64,000 nucleotides of DNA from CAZADA01 sp964526675 (GTDB taxonomy: Bacteria > Pseudomonadota > Alphaproteobacteria > Caulobacterales > Maricaulaceae): the NCBI GenBank assembly GCA_964526675.1, contig CAZGLY010000012.1, forward strand, positions 9,424-73,423. The letters are read 5' to 3'. A program made the translations under genes and the position numbers. Below, piece after piece: positions 45,201-53,002 of the stretch (its first letter is position 1; each line of letters opens with the position of its first letter). The notes beneath the pieces were generated by a model. It was not told the DNA's origin. It was given only the letters and a program-made list of their open reading frames with translations, and ran no database searches.

Positions 45201-46637
45201 TTAGGGCGCCGCGTTCAACAGACCCGCCCCGCACAGCTGCGGACATTGGCGCGCCGACCGCGGTCGCGCCGTGGCCACGAGACGCGCTAGCAGCTCCGCC
45301 GGACTGAGGTCGGGCTCCTGGGCGAGGATCAGCGCGGCCACGCCCGCCACATGGGGCGCCGCCATCGACGTCCCATTGTAGAGGGCGAACCCTTCCGCGA
45401 CCGTGCTGGCCACCCCGTCGGGCACCCCGTCGCGGTTGCGATCCGCGCGGACGTCGCCGCCGGGGGCCAGCAGTTCGACGCTCTCGCCGAAATTCGAGTA
45501 GCGCGCCAGGGCTCCGTTGAAGTCGCCGGCCGCGACCGTCAGGACATTGTCGCATCCCGCCGGCATGGTCAGGCCCGCGTCGCGGCTTTCATTGCCCGCG
45601 GCGGCGATCACCAGGGCGCCCGCGGCTGTGGCGTCGTCCACCGCCGCTTGCATGGCGCGCGAACACCGCCCGCCGCCGCCAAGGCTCAGATTGATGATGT
45701 CCGCCGGCGTTTGATTGCGTGGAGCGCCCGGGACGGGAACGCCCGCCGCCCAGCGGATCGCGTCAATAATGTCGGCGGTCGTGCCGCCGAGATCGCCGAG
45801 CGCACGGATCGGCTGGACCGACACCGTCCACGCCGCGCCGGCGACGCCTGCGCTGTTGTTCGTCGCGACCGAGCCGACGGTGCCCGCCACGTGGGTCCCG
45901 TGAAAACTGGAGAAGGCGTCGCCGGGATCGGTCGGGTCGTTATCGCGACCATCGCCGTCGCTGGCGTTGGAGGCGTTCGAGATGAAGTCAAAGCCGTCGA
46001 CGATGTTGGCGGCGGCGGTGTCGGCGTTGGCGGCGAGGCCGGTGTCGATCACCGCGACGACGACGTCCGCGTCCCCGGTCGTTGCGGCCCACCGTTCCGG
46101 CAAACGCGCGCCGCCGGGCGCTTGCTGCTCGCCCGCCTCATCGCTCCAATAGTGCCATTGGATCGCGTAGCAGGGATCATCAGGCTCAAGCGCCGACGGG
46201 TAGAGGGTGACGTTCTCCTCCACGAAGGCCACGACATCGGTCTGAGCGGCCATGCTGGCGCGCACGCGCTCCAGGGCGGACGCATCCGGGGCTTGGACGA
46301 CGAAGACGGCGCCCGAGCGCGCGTCCAAACGAACGTCCGACATCTGTTGGAACACGGACATGCGGCGGAAGGTCCGCTCCTGGCGCGCCTCACGCAGGCC
46401 CACCAGAAGGCTAAACTCAGTCGGCGGCTCCATACGCGCCAGCACCGCGTCGCGGTTGGTCTGGAACTCCAAGAAATCCGACGTGGCGGCGTCTGGGATC
46501 AAGGGACAGCCATTGAAGTCCGCCGGCGTGCTGGGCGGCCCGAAGGGCGGGGTGGCGCAGGCCGTCGCCATCACAAGCAGTGCGGCGGCGAGCGCCGGTT
46601 TTCCCGGCACGCTCGGTGTGTGGTGCGTGTCAGCCAT
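45201..46637 (-). CDS. Subtilisin-like S8 serine protease, exported
   Basis: A 478-residue secreted peptidase. Signal segment ALAAALLVMATAC (a Cys at 27 makes lipid attachment possible, though the box is imperfect), an I9-like propeptide region (about 60-140, FVVQAPDASALERVRASM), and the S8 domain with catalytic Asp in VVVAVIDTGLA, His in FHGTHVAGTVGS and Ser in YNGTSMAAPHVAGVA. A calcium-loop-like DGDGRDNDPTDPGD follows the Asp motif. The ATG at 46637 has GGAGGG a few bases upstream; the in-frame ATG at 46649 itself overlaps that site. A GGTTAACC palindrome lies about 35 bp upstream. Confidence 0.92.
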   Translation of the reverse strand: MADTHHTPSVPGKPALAAALLVMATACATPPFGPPSTPADFNGCPLIPDAATSDFLEFQTNRDAVLARMEPPTEFSLLVGLREARQERTFRRMSVFQQMSDVRLDARSGAVFVVQAPDASALERVRASMAAQTDVVAFVEENVTLYPSALEPDDPCYAIQWHYWSDEAGEQQAPGGARLPERWAATTGDADVVVAVIDTGLAANADTAAANIVDGFDFISNASNASDGDGRDNDPTDPGDAFSSFHGTHVAGTVGSVATNNSAGVAGAAWTVSVQPIRALGDLGGTTADIIDAIRWAAGVPVPGAPRNQTPADIINLSLGGGGRCSRAMQAAVDDATAAGALVIAAAGNESRDAGLTMPAGCDNVLTVAAGDFNGALARYSNFGESVELLAPGGDVRADRNRDGVPDGVASTVAEGFALYNGTSMAAPHVAGVAALILAQEPDLSPAELLARLVATARPRSARQCPQLCGAGLLNAAP

Positions 46638-46863
46638 AATGCCCTCCAACCAACTCAGCGCGATGGCGAAAGGTTAACCGAGGAATCGCGGCGCGATCAG
46701 GGCGGTCAAGACCGCACGGATCGTGTGGACCCGCCTGAAGCTGGCCCAGGGCGCGACGCCGTCATTCAGCGACGAGGGCTCGGGTCCCGACGACGGCCGC
46801 TGACGCGAGCCATGGCGCGTGGGGAGAGCGCCCGCGCCGAAAGCGGCGCGGACGCTCCTGGCC

Positions 46864-47850
46864 TCACGGCAGAGCGTCGACCCATTCCGCAATGATCTCG
46901 CCGATCGCGGTGGGCTGGACCTCCTGGAGGTAGTGCAGGCCGGACCCGACGGAGACCGTCTGCATCCGTGGCAGGTCTTCGAAAAGCTGAGGCCGGGTCT
47001 TCCGTGTCCAGATCATGCCGGGATCGGCATAGAGCATCAGGACGGGAACATCCGACGCCGTGAGCCACTCGTAGTTCGCCCCAATGCGGCGGGTGTTGTC
47101 GGCCGGGGCGCCGTCGAGCGGAATCTCGCGCGGCCATTGGGCGATGGGCCGTCGGCTTTCAACGGTCGGGTAAGGCGCGCGATAGACGCCCATCTCCTCA
47201 TCCGTCAGGTCGCGGCCCGACATCATCGGCAGGAGTTTCTCGACGAAGTAGTTGTCGACCGCGAGAATTTTCCGCCCGTCCTCTGGATCTCGAAAGCGAC
47301 CGAACAGATAGCGCGTGGCGAAGTCGGTATCGCCCAAGGACATGGGTCCAAGCACGGCTTCAAAGTGCGCGATGCCGCGCACATTGTCGTCATGGCGCGC
47401 GGCGTAGTCCAGTCCGACGCCGCCGCCCCAGTCATGGAGCACAAGCACCACGTCGTTCAGGTCCATCGCGTCGATGAAGGCGGCGAAATACGCGGCGTGA
47501 TCCGAGAACCGATAGGCGATGTCGGGCTTGTCGCTGCGCCCCATGCCGATCAAGTCCACGGCGATCACGCGTCCGGAACTCTCCAGGTGGGGGATCACAT
47601 TGCGCCACAGATACGCGCTTGTCGGGTTCCCGTGGACGAGGACGATCGGCCGTCCGTTCGGGTCGCCCGCCTCCACATAGGCCATTTCGCCGCCAAGCAC
47701 CTCGATCGTCCGGTACTCATAGGCGAACTCAGAGCTGATGTTCGCTTCGACGTTCTTCGCTTTGGGCGCCAGCGCCGGCAGCGCCGACAGGCACCCCGAA
47801 GCCATCAGCGCAATCGCGCCCGCAAGTGTGAACCTGCTTCGTAAGGACAT
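46864..47850 (-). CDS. Haloalkane dehalogenase-like alpha/beta hydrolase, predicted lipoprotein
   Basis: A 328-residue alpha/beta hydrolase whose active site matches haloalkane dehalogenases of the LinB/DhaA type: nucleophile D140 and halide-binding W141 in LVLHDWGGGVG, N75 in LVHGNPTSAYLWRN, acid E164 in AHFEAVLG, and base H306 in GSGLHYLQE. Unusually the N-terminus is a lipoprotein signal (FTLAGAIALMASGC, Cys20), placing the enzyme in the envelope. ATG 47850 follows GAGGCGG. It is divergent from a LysR gene 88 bp away, its probable regulator. The substrate is unproven. Confidence 0.85.
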   Translation of the reverse strand: MSLRSRFTLAGAIALMASGCLSALPALAPKAKNVEANISSEFAYEYRTIEVLGGEMAYVEAGDPNGRPIVLVHGNPTSAYLWRNVIPHLESSGRVIAVDLIGMGRSDKPDIAYRFSDHAAYFAAFIDAMDLNDVVLVLHDWGGGVGLDYAARHDDNVRGIAHFEAVLGPMSLGDTDFATRYLFGRFRDPEDGRKILAVDNYFVEKLLPMMSGRDLTDEEMGVYRAPYPTVESRRPIAQWPREIPLDGAPADNTRRIGANYEWLTASDVPVLMLYADPGMIWTRKTRPQLFEDLPRMQTVSVGSGLHYLQEVQPTAIGEIIAEWVDALP

Positions 47851-47938
47851 GGTCCGCCTCACCTGTTCCGCTTTCTGGTCAACTCCTCCGCACGACATGG
47901 GTGTGGCGAAACTGGTCAGAAGGTGCGATATCCGATCA

Positions 47939-48814
47939 ATGAATGTTCATAATTCGACAGCCGCCTTCGATTGGGACGACGTGCGGATCTTTCTCGCCGC
48001 GTATCGCAGCGGCGCGCTGGTCGGCGCGGCCCAACAGCTCGGCGTCAGCCATTCCACGGTGCGCCGGCGTTTGGCGGGGTTGGAGGCGGCGTTGGGCGCG
48101 AGGCTCTTCACCGCGACCTCAACCGGTCTTCTCCCGACGGAGGCCGGGGAGGACGCCTTCGCCAAGGCGGAGCGGCTGGAGGCCGCCGCCACGGCGTTCA
48201 GCAGTCAGATCGCTGGCGATGCGCGCGAACTGCACGGATCTTTGGTGATCACCACCGTTGACGGTCTCGCGGAATACCTGGCCCCAACGATTGCGCGCTT
48301 CGCCCAACGCCATCCGCACGTGCTGATCACGCTCATCACGGACAACCGGACGCTCGATTTGGCGCGCCGGGAAGCGGACCTCGCCGTGCGGCTGACGAAC
48401 GCGCCCGATGAACGGCTGTTCGGACGAAAGATCGGGACGGTGGCCTACGCCCCCTTCGCGGCGGCGTCGCTCATCGCGCGGTGTGGACGGGATGTCTCGC
48501 GGCTGCCGTGGATTCTCTACGACGAAGCCGCTCAAGCCGTGGAGAGCGAACGGTGGTACGCCGAACAATCAGCCGGCCGCGCCCCGATCGCCCGGGTGTC
48601 CCAAGCCATGGCCATGCTCTCGCTCGCGAGAGCCGGGCTGGGCGGCGCGGTGCTCCCGACGCCGCTGGCGACCTCGGCCGGCCTTGTCGCGTTGGACGGC
48701 CCGATTGCTGGGTTCGAAACGGAGCTTTGGTGTTTGTGTCACAACGACCAGCGTCACGCGTCGCGCATTCGGAGCTTTATGGAGGAGCTGGTCGCGCACG
48801 GGATCGATTTCTGA
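47939..48814 (+). CDS. LysR-type transcriptional regulator next to dehalogenase-like gene
   Basis: A 291-residue LysR protein: DDVRIFLAAYRSGALVGAAQ begins the DNA-binding domain (LGVSHSTVRRRLAGLEAALG as recognition region), followed by an effector domain (GSLVITTVDGLAEYLAPTIA). It belongs to the short-linker group that often ends with a final helix such as RSFMEELVAHG. Not closely related to the other two LysR proteins here. It starts 88 bp from the divergent dehalogenase-like gene, the classical LysR/target layout. ATG 47939 chosen; an upstream in-frame ATG at 47897 is possible. Confidence 0.9.
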   Translation: MNVHNSTAAFDWDDVRIFLAAYRSGALVGAAQQLGVSHSTVRRRLAGLEAALGARLFTATSTGLLPTEAGEDAFAKAERLEAAATAFSSQIAGDARELHGSLVITTVDGLAEYLAPTIARFAQRHPHVLITLITDNRTLDLARREADLAVRLTNAPDERLFGRKIGTVAYAPFAAASLIARCGRDVSRLPWILYDEAAQAVESERWYAEQSAGRAPIARVSQAMAMLSLARAGLGGAVLPTPLATSAGLVALDGPIAGFETELWCLCHNDQRHASRIRSFMEELVAHGIDF

Positions 48815-48839
48815 CGGGGCTTTCGCCGACAGGAGCCGG

Positions 48840-49400
48840 TTAGGCCTGCGCGTCGGGCTTCGCCGGCGGTGACGCGCTGACCGCCGACAGCCAGGCCCGT
48901 TCATGCGGCCAGTCGAAGTCCGCCATGAGCGCGGTCGTTTCGGCCTGAGCTTGTCGCCAGAGGGGCACGGCCTCCTGGAAGGTTTGACGCCCGCGCGCGG
49001 TGATCGTGACGTGCTTTTTGCGGCCGTCCTGAGGGTCGGGCGTGTAGGCGATCCAGCCTTTGCGCTCCATCGCCCGGGTGTTGCGGTTCAAGGTGCTGAC
49101 GTCCATTCCGAAGAACTCAGCGAACGCCAATTGCGGCATGGACGTGCGATGGGTCAGCGCCGCCAGCGCGGTGAACTGAAAACACTTCATCCCCAGCGGA
49201 CGCAACGCGTCCTCGTATCGCCGGGTGACGATGCGCGTTGCGCGCCGCAAGTTGAACATCACGCAGTCCTGGCGGAAGGAGGGCGGCGGAGCGTCGTTCT
49301 GATGGGCTGCGTCGTCTTTGTGCGTCACCCGCGGTTCCTCATGCTGTTCTTGCCGCTCCGGCGATGAGGCGCCGCCCTCGCCGCCATCGGATGTCCCCAT
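48840..49400 (-). CDS. MarR-family transcriptional regulator
   Basis: A winged-helix regulator: CVMFNLRRATRIVTRRYEDA as dimerisation helix, MKCFQFTALAALTHRTSMPQ, recognition region FFGMDVSTLNRNTRAMERKG and wing PDPQDGRKKHVTIT. The chosen ATG at 49400 gives 186 residues with a polar, probably disordered N-terminal 45. A GTG at 49328, preceded by GAGG, gives 162 residues, nearer the usual MarR size, and may be the true start. Divergent from the MipA-like gene, which is a candidate target. Confidence 0.88.
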   Translation of the reverse strand: MGTSDGGEGGASSPERQEQHEEPRVTHKDDAAHQNDAPPPSFRQDCVMFNLRRATRIVTRRYEDALRPLGMKCFQFTALAALTHRTSMPQLAFAEFFGMDVSTLNRNTRAMERKGWIAYTPDPQDGRKKHVTITARGRQTFQEAVPLWRQAQAETTALMADFDWPHERAWLSAVSASPPAKPDAQA

Positions 49401-49472
49401 CGTTGCATGGTCGCCCGCGCGCCGCGCCCCGTGATGACGCCGAGCGCAAAAAAAGATCTGCGCGCATTTGAC

Positions 49473-49501
49473 TTTCATGTATATGCAATTAGATCGCGAT
49501 C
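49473..49501. promoter_or_regulatory. AT-rich imperfect palindrome in the MarR/MipA spacer
   Basis: TTTCATGTATATGCAATT (49473-49490) has half-sites TTCAT and ATGCAA in inverted orientation around GTAT, and is followed at once by the palindrome GATCGCGATC (49492-49501). MarR proteins bind such AT-rich inverted repeats. It lies about 75 bp upstream of the MarR start and about 150 bp upstream of the MipA gene. Operator assignment is inference. Confidence 0.35.
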
Positions 49502-49645
49502 GCAAGCCAGCGCACGAGACGACGCCGTCAGCGGGCGGACGTTTCTCCGACGCGCGTTGACGAAATGGGGCGGGGCGTTTGCCGACGGCCGCAGCGGCGG
49601 GCGGCGCGCTCAGCAGCCCGTGTTTATCTTTGGGGAGCTCAACCG

Positions 49646-50473
49646 ATGACATCGCTATCACCGTCCGCGCGCCGCTTCTGTGGCGGCGGCCTGGCCATCG
49701 CCGCCGCAGGATGCGCGCTCGCGACGGCCGCCCACGCGCAAGACGCTCCAAACGCGCCGCCGTCATTTGTCGTGGGCGGCGTGGCCGCGTTGCCTGAGTT
49801 TGAAGGGTCAGAAGATGTGCAGATCGTGCCGTTGGTGGCGGCCAACTTCAACGCGTTCGGAGCTCGCGTTGAGGTTGAGGGGATTCAGGGCGTAACCGTC
49901 GATCTGGTGCGCCACCCGATTTGGCGGGCGGGCCCGGCGTTCGGGGCCGCGCTCCCGCGCAACGACGACGCCACGAACGACACCATCGCGCTTCTCCCCG
50001 AAGTTGGGTTTTCCGCGGAGGTCGGCGGTTTCGTGGGCTTTGAGACGCCGGTCGCGGGCCTGCCCGAGGGGCGGGTGTCGGGTGATGTCAGCGTGCGCCA
50101 AGACGTGGCTGGCGGTCACGAAGGCTTGGTCGTGAGGACGGACCTCGATTACTTCTTTGCGGTCAATCGCGTTCTTCGCTTTTCTGTCGGCGCGAACGCG
50201 ACGTATGCGGATCAGAACTATTACGACTCGTTTTTCACGGTGACGCCCGAAGCGTCCGTGGCCTCCGGCCTCGCGGCGTTTGAGGCGGAGTCCGGCCTGA
50301 AGGACGTCGGGGCGGAAGGCGTCATGATCCTGTCTTTCCACCCGAGATACGCCGTGTTCTTCCGCGGCGCGTACAATCGGCTGCTCGCCGACGCCGCCGA
50401 CAGCCCGATTGTGGATGTCGCCGGCGATCCCAATCAGATCTTTCTCGGGGGCGGCCTCTTCTACAGTTTTTAA
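49646..50473 (+). CDS. MipA/OmpV-family outer-membrane protein
   Basis: A 275-residue protein with signal peptide (cleavage near AHA-QD, residue 31) and a predicted beta-barrel. MipA features are SFVVGGVAALPEFEGSEDVQ near the mature N-terminus, AGPAFGAALPRNDD, and a terminal FLGGGLFYSF ending in Phe. Family members scaffold murein enzymes or act as surface barrels. GGGGAGC precedes the ATG. Divergent from the MarR gene. Confidence 0.9.
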   Translation: MTSLSPSARRFCGGGLAIAAAGCALATAAHAQDAPNAPPSFVVGGVAALPEFEGSEDVQIVPLVAANFNAFGARVEVEGIQGVTVDLVRHPIWRAGPAFGAALPRNDDATNDTIALLPEVGFSAEVGGFVGFETPVAGLPEGRVSGDVSVRQDVAGGHEGLVVRTDLDYFFAVNRVLRFSVGANATYADQNYYDSFFTVTPEASVASGLAAFEAESGLKDVGAEGVMILSFHPRYAVFFRGAYNRLLADAADSPIVDVAGDPNQIFLGGGLFYSF

Positions 50474-50614
50474 GAGGGGGCGACACGCGCTCTCCAGACG
50501 CCGTGGGGCCAGGTCGCGCGCGATCGTCACGCCGGCCTGCGCCCATGGCGCACATGCCGAGATTGCGTTTCGGAGCGCGCGGGTGAACACTCCCGCGCAC
50601 GTCGAACGAGCCCC

Positions 50615-50642
50615 CTGTCCAATGATCTCTGTCCAATGATCA
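50615..50642 (+). repeat. 14-bp tandem duplication at the GST start codon
   Basis: CTGTCCAATGATCT at 50615-50628 is repeated as CTGTCCAATGATCA at 50629-50642. Each copy contains an ATG, but 14 bp puts them in different frames. The first ATG encodes only MISVQ, whose TGA overlaps the ATG of the GST gene, forming a coupled mini-ORF. Confidence 0.85.
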
Positions 50643-51253
50643 CTCTGCACCATTTGCGCGTCGGCCGCTCCGTGTTCACGGCGTGGTTGCTGGAAGAACT
50701 CGGCCTCCCGTACGAGCTAAAGATCTACATCCGAGACGAGAACCGGCGCGCGCCGCCGGAGCTGAAGGCCGCGCACCCCCTCGGCAAATCCCCCGTGATC
50801 GAGGACGGCGGCCTGGTCATCAGCGAGTCCGGCGCGATTGCGGCGTACCTGATTGACCGCTACGCGCCGCAGAGCCCGCTTGGTCCGGGCTCCGACGACA
50901 TCGCGGCGCGCACGCGGTGGACCCAGTGGCTGCACTATCCGGAAGGCTCAGCGTTCGCGCCGTTGTTGCTCCGACTGCTGATGAAGAGCGCTCCCGAGGC
51001 GCCGCCGGCGCTGCTGGATGCGTTCGCCAGCGGCGAGATCGCGCTGCATCTCGCCTACATCCGCGACCAGCTGGGCGAGCAGCCGTTCCTCCTCGGCGAT
51101 GCGCTGAAGGCTCCCGATATTGGCGTGAGCTACGTTGTTCAGCTGGCGGGTTACCTGGGCGAGTTGGATCCTTATCCGACGCTGAAGGCTTATCTGGACC
51201 GCAATCTGGCGCGGCCGGCGTTCCAGCGGGCCCTGGAAAAGACCGGGGGCTGA
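50636..51253 (+). CDS. Glutathione S-transferase family protein
   Basis: A 205-residue GST: N-terminal thioredoxin fold with LRVGRSVFTAWLLEELGLPY, cis-proline segment HPLGKSPVIED and glutathione gamma-glutamyl site ISESGAIAAYLIDRY; the C-terminal helical domain contains LLGDALKAPDIGVSYV. It probably conjugates or isomerises electrophiles. No clear ribosome site precedes the ATG; a tandem duplication there creates a 5-codon leader overlapping the start, which could load ribosomes by coupling. Confidence 0.9.
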   Translation: MITLHHLRVGRSVFTAWLLEELGLPYELKIYIRDENRRAPPELKAAHPLGKSPVIEDGGLVISESGAIAAYLIDRYAPQSPLGPGSDDIAARTRWTQWLHYPEGSAFAPLLLRLLMKSAPEAPPALLDAFASGEIALHLAYIRDQLGEQPFLLGDALKAPDIGVSYVVQLAGYLGELDPYPTLKAYLDRNLARPAFQRALEKTGG

Positions 51254-51539
51254 CAAAACCGGGCGCGCCACGACGCGGACGCCCAAGAGGGGGCTGGCGG
51301 CTGCGGCGGTCGCAACAACGGACGTCGCCGACGGGCTGGGCCTGGGCTACGGGCGCCGTCGCTGACAACGCCCTTTCGAGAAACGACCCAATGGCTCACA
51401 GTGGTCACGGGATCCCCCGCCGCGGAGGCGCACGCCAGACGCGTCGTCAGGTTAGGCCCTCGCACGGCCGGCCGGGGACGCGCGCCGCGGCGGTGCTCCG
51501 CCAACGCGGTTTCGCGGGCGCTATGGCATGGAGTGAACG

Positions 51540-51917
51540 ATGGCGCGCGGCGTCGGTTGTTTGATTGTGGCGATGATTGTCTTGGCGGCCTGCACAGCCG
51601 CACCGCAGCTGTCGTCGGAGGAGTCGCTGTTTCCGGCTTCGCCCCTTGAGGAACCGCGGTTCGAAAGGGGCCAGCGCATGGCCTCGCGGCTGTGCGCCAG
51701 CTGTCACGCCGTCGGAACGTCGGGGGACAGCCACGAAGAGCGCGCGCCGCCGCTGCGGCTGCTGGCTGAGCGGTATCCCGGCGCGCTCTTGGACGACGGC
51801 TTTCGGCAACGCATGCGGGTCGGGCACCCCGCCATGCCGGACTTCCGGTTCAGCGATGAGGAAGTTGACGCGCTGCTGGAGTACATCCTCGCGATACAAG
51901 AACGCCAAGGGGCCTGA
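51540..51917 (+). CDS. Lipoprotein c-type cytochrome
   Basis: A 125-residue protein with lipobox VLAAC (Cys18) and one haem-binding motif CASCH at 52-56; Met99 in GHPAMPDF is a good distal ligand. A monohaem class I cytochrome anchored to the envelope. It stands alone on the plus strand, with no oxidase or dehydrogenase nearby to name its partner. The preceding 286 bp (51254-51539) show no further gene. Confidence 0.88.
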   Translation: MARGVGCLIVAMIVLAACTAAPQLSSEESLFPASPLEEPRFERGQRMASRLCASCHAVGTSGDSHEERAPPLRLLAERYPGALLDDGFRQRMRVGHPAMPDFRFSDEEVDALLEYILAIQERQGA

Positions 51918-52027
51918 GGCCGCAGGGGTGTCGCGGATCGCCGCGGGGTCCGCGGCCGGGGCGGACGTCCCGCGCCGACGACAAAGGACGCATCGTCCGC
52001 CCGTCAGTCATCCCAGGCGCCCGTCCG

Positions 52028-53002
52028 TTACGTGATCGGCGACACATAGCCCGGCGGTTTTACCGTCACGACCGAACACGAGACCCGGTTGAGCAGGTCC
52101 TCCGCTGTGTTGCCGATGAAAAACCCCGGAACGCCCGTGCGGGCGATCGTGCCGAGCACCAGAACGCCCGCCCGGGTGCGCTCCACGTGATTGGGGATCG
52201 CTTCGCGCGGCGCGCCCTGGAGCAGCCGTTGGACGGTCCGCGGCGGACGCGGCGCGTCGCGAAGCGCCGCCTCGGTCAGCGCGTGGAGGGCTCGCTTGTT
52301 CGTGTCTTCAATGTCGCGACGATAACGCTTGGCGTCACTGTCGGTCGGCGCCCAGCGCGCCACAAGATCCTCCCCCGGCGCGTCCCAGACGTGAATGACC
52401 TCCAAGGTCGCGTTCTCGAACGCCGCGACCGTGGCGGCCGTCGTCACGATGACGCGGTTGAGGGCCGCTTGGGTCTCCGGCTCTCCGGCGGAGGCCGTGT
52501 CGACGTCCACGGCCGCCAAGACAGACCGTATCGGCCGGCGTCGTCCGGGCAGCCGCAGCCATACGGCGGCGGGGCATTTGCGCAGCAAGTGTTGATCCGT
52601 GCTCGCGAAGATAAACGGACGCAGTCCCGGGATTCTCTCGGCGGTTTTGACGATCAACACGTCGGGGTGTCCGGACACGGCGCGGATGATTTCCATAAAG
52701 GTCTTGCCGACGGCGATCTGCACGTCGGGGGTCGCCGTGGCGCGGACCTCCTCCGCGAGCGCGGCGACGTCCTGGCGGCGCGCGTCGGTCAACCGGGCGA
52801 CGATGTCCTCCGTCGTGACGCCGGCGGCGCGCGCCAAGCGCGCCAAATCCGGCGGCGGCTCGACGACGGACAGCAACGTGAGCCTCGCGCCCGTGTCAGC
52901 GGCCAAGGACGCTGCGTGCGCCACGGTCGGCGCGTCGTCGCGATCGCCGCGGACGGGAACGACGATGCTCGTAAACGGTGCAGGGTGTGGGGGCGTCGCC
53001 AT
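52028..53002 (-). CDS. Tandem universal stress protein (UspE-like)
   Basis: A 324-residue protein with two Usp domains: FTSIVVPVRGDRDDAPTVAH onward and RSVLAAVDVDT onward. The second carries the ATP-loop-like LGTIARTGVPGFFIGNTAED, the first is degenerate. This matches two-domain UspE proteins. Its ATG shares one base with the stop of the upstream antiporter gene (TGATG), so the two are coupled and the Usp protein may regulate the antiporter, as Usp proteins do for some transporters; that is inference. Confidence 0.88.
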   Translation of the reverse strand: MATPPHPAPFTSIVVPVRGDRDDAPTVAHAASLAADTGARLTLLSVVEPPPDLARLARAAGVTTEDIVARLTDARRQDVAALAEEVRATATPDVQIAVGKTFMEIIRAVSGHPDVLIVKTAERIPGLRPFIFASTDQHLLRKCPAAVWLRLPGRRRPIRSVLAAVDVDTASAGEPETQAALNRVIVTTAATVAAFENATLEVIHVWDAPGEDLVARWAPTDSDAKRYRRDIEDTNKRALHALTEAALRDAPRPPRTVQRLLQGAPREAIPNHVERTRAGVLVLGTIARTGVPGFFIGNTAEDLLNRVSCSVVTVKPPGYVSPIT

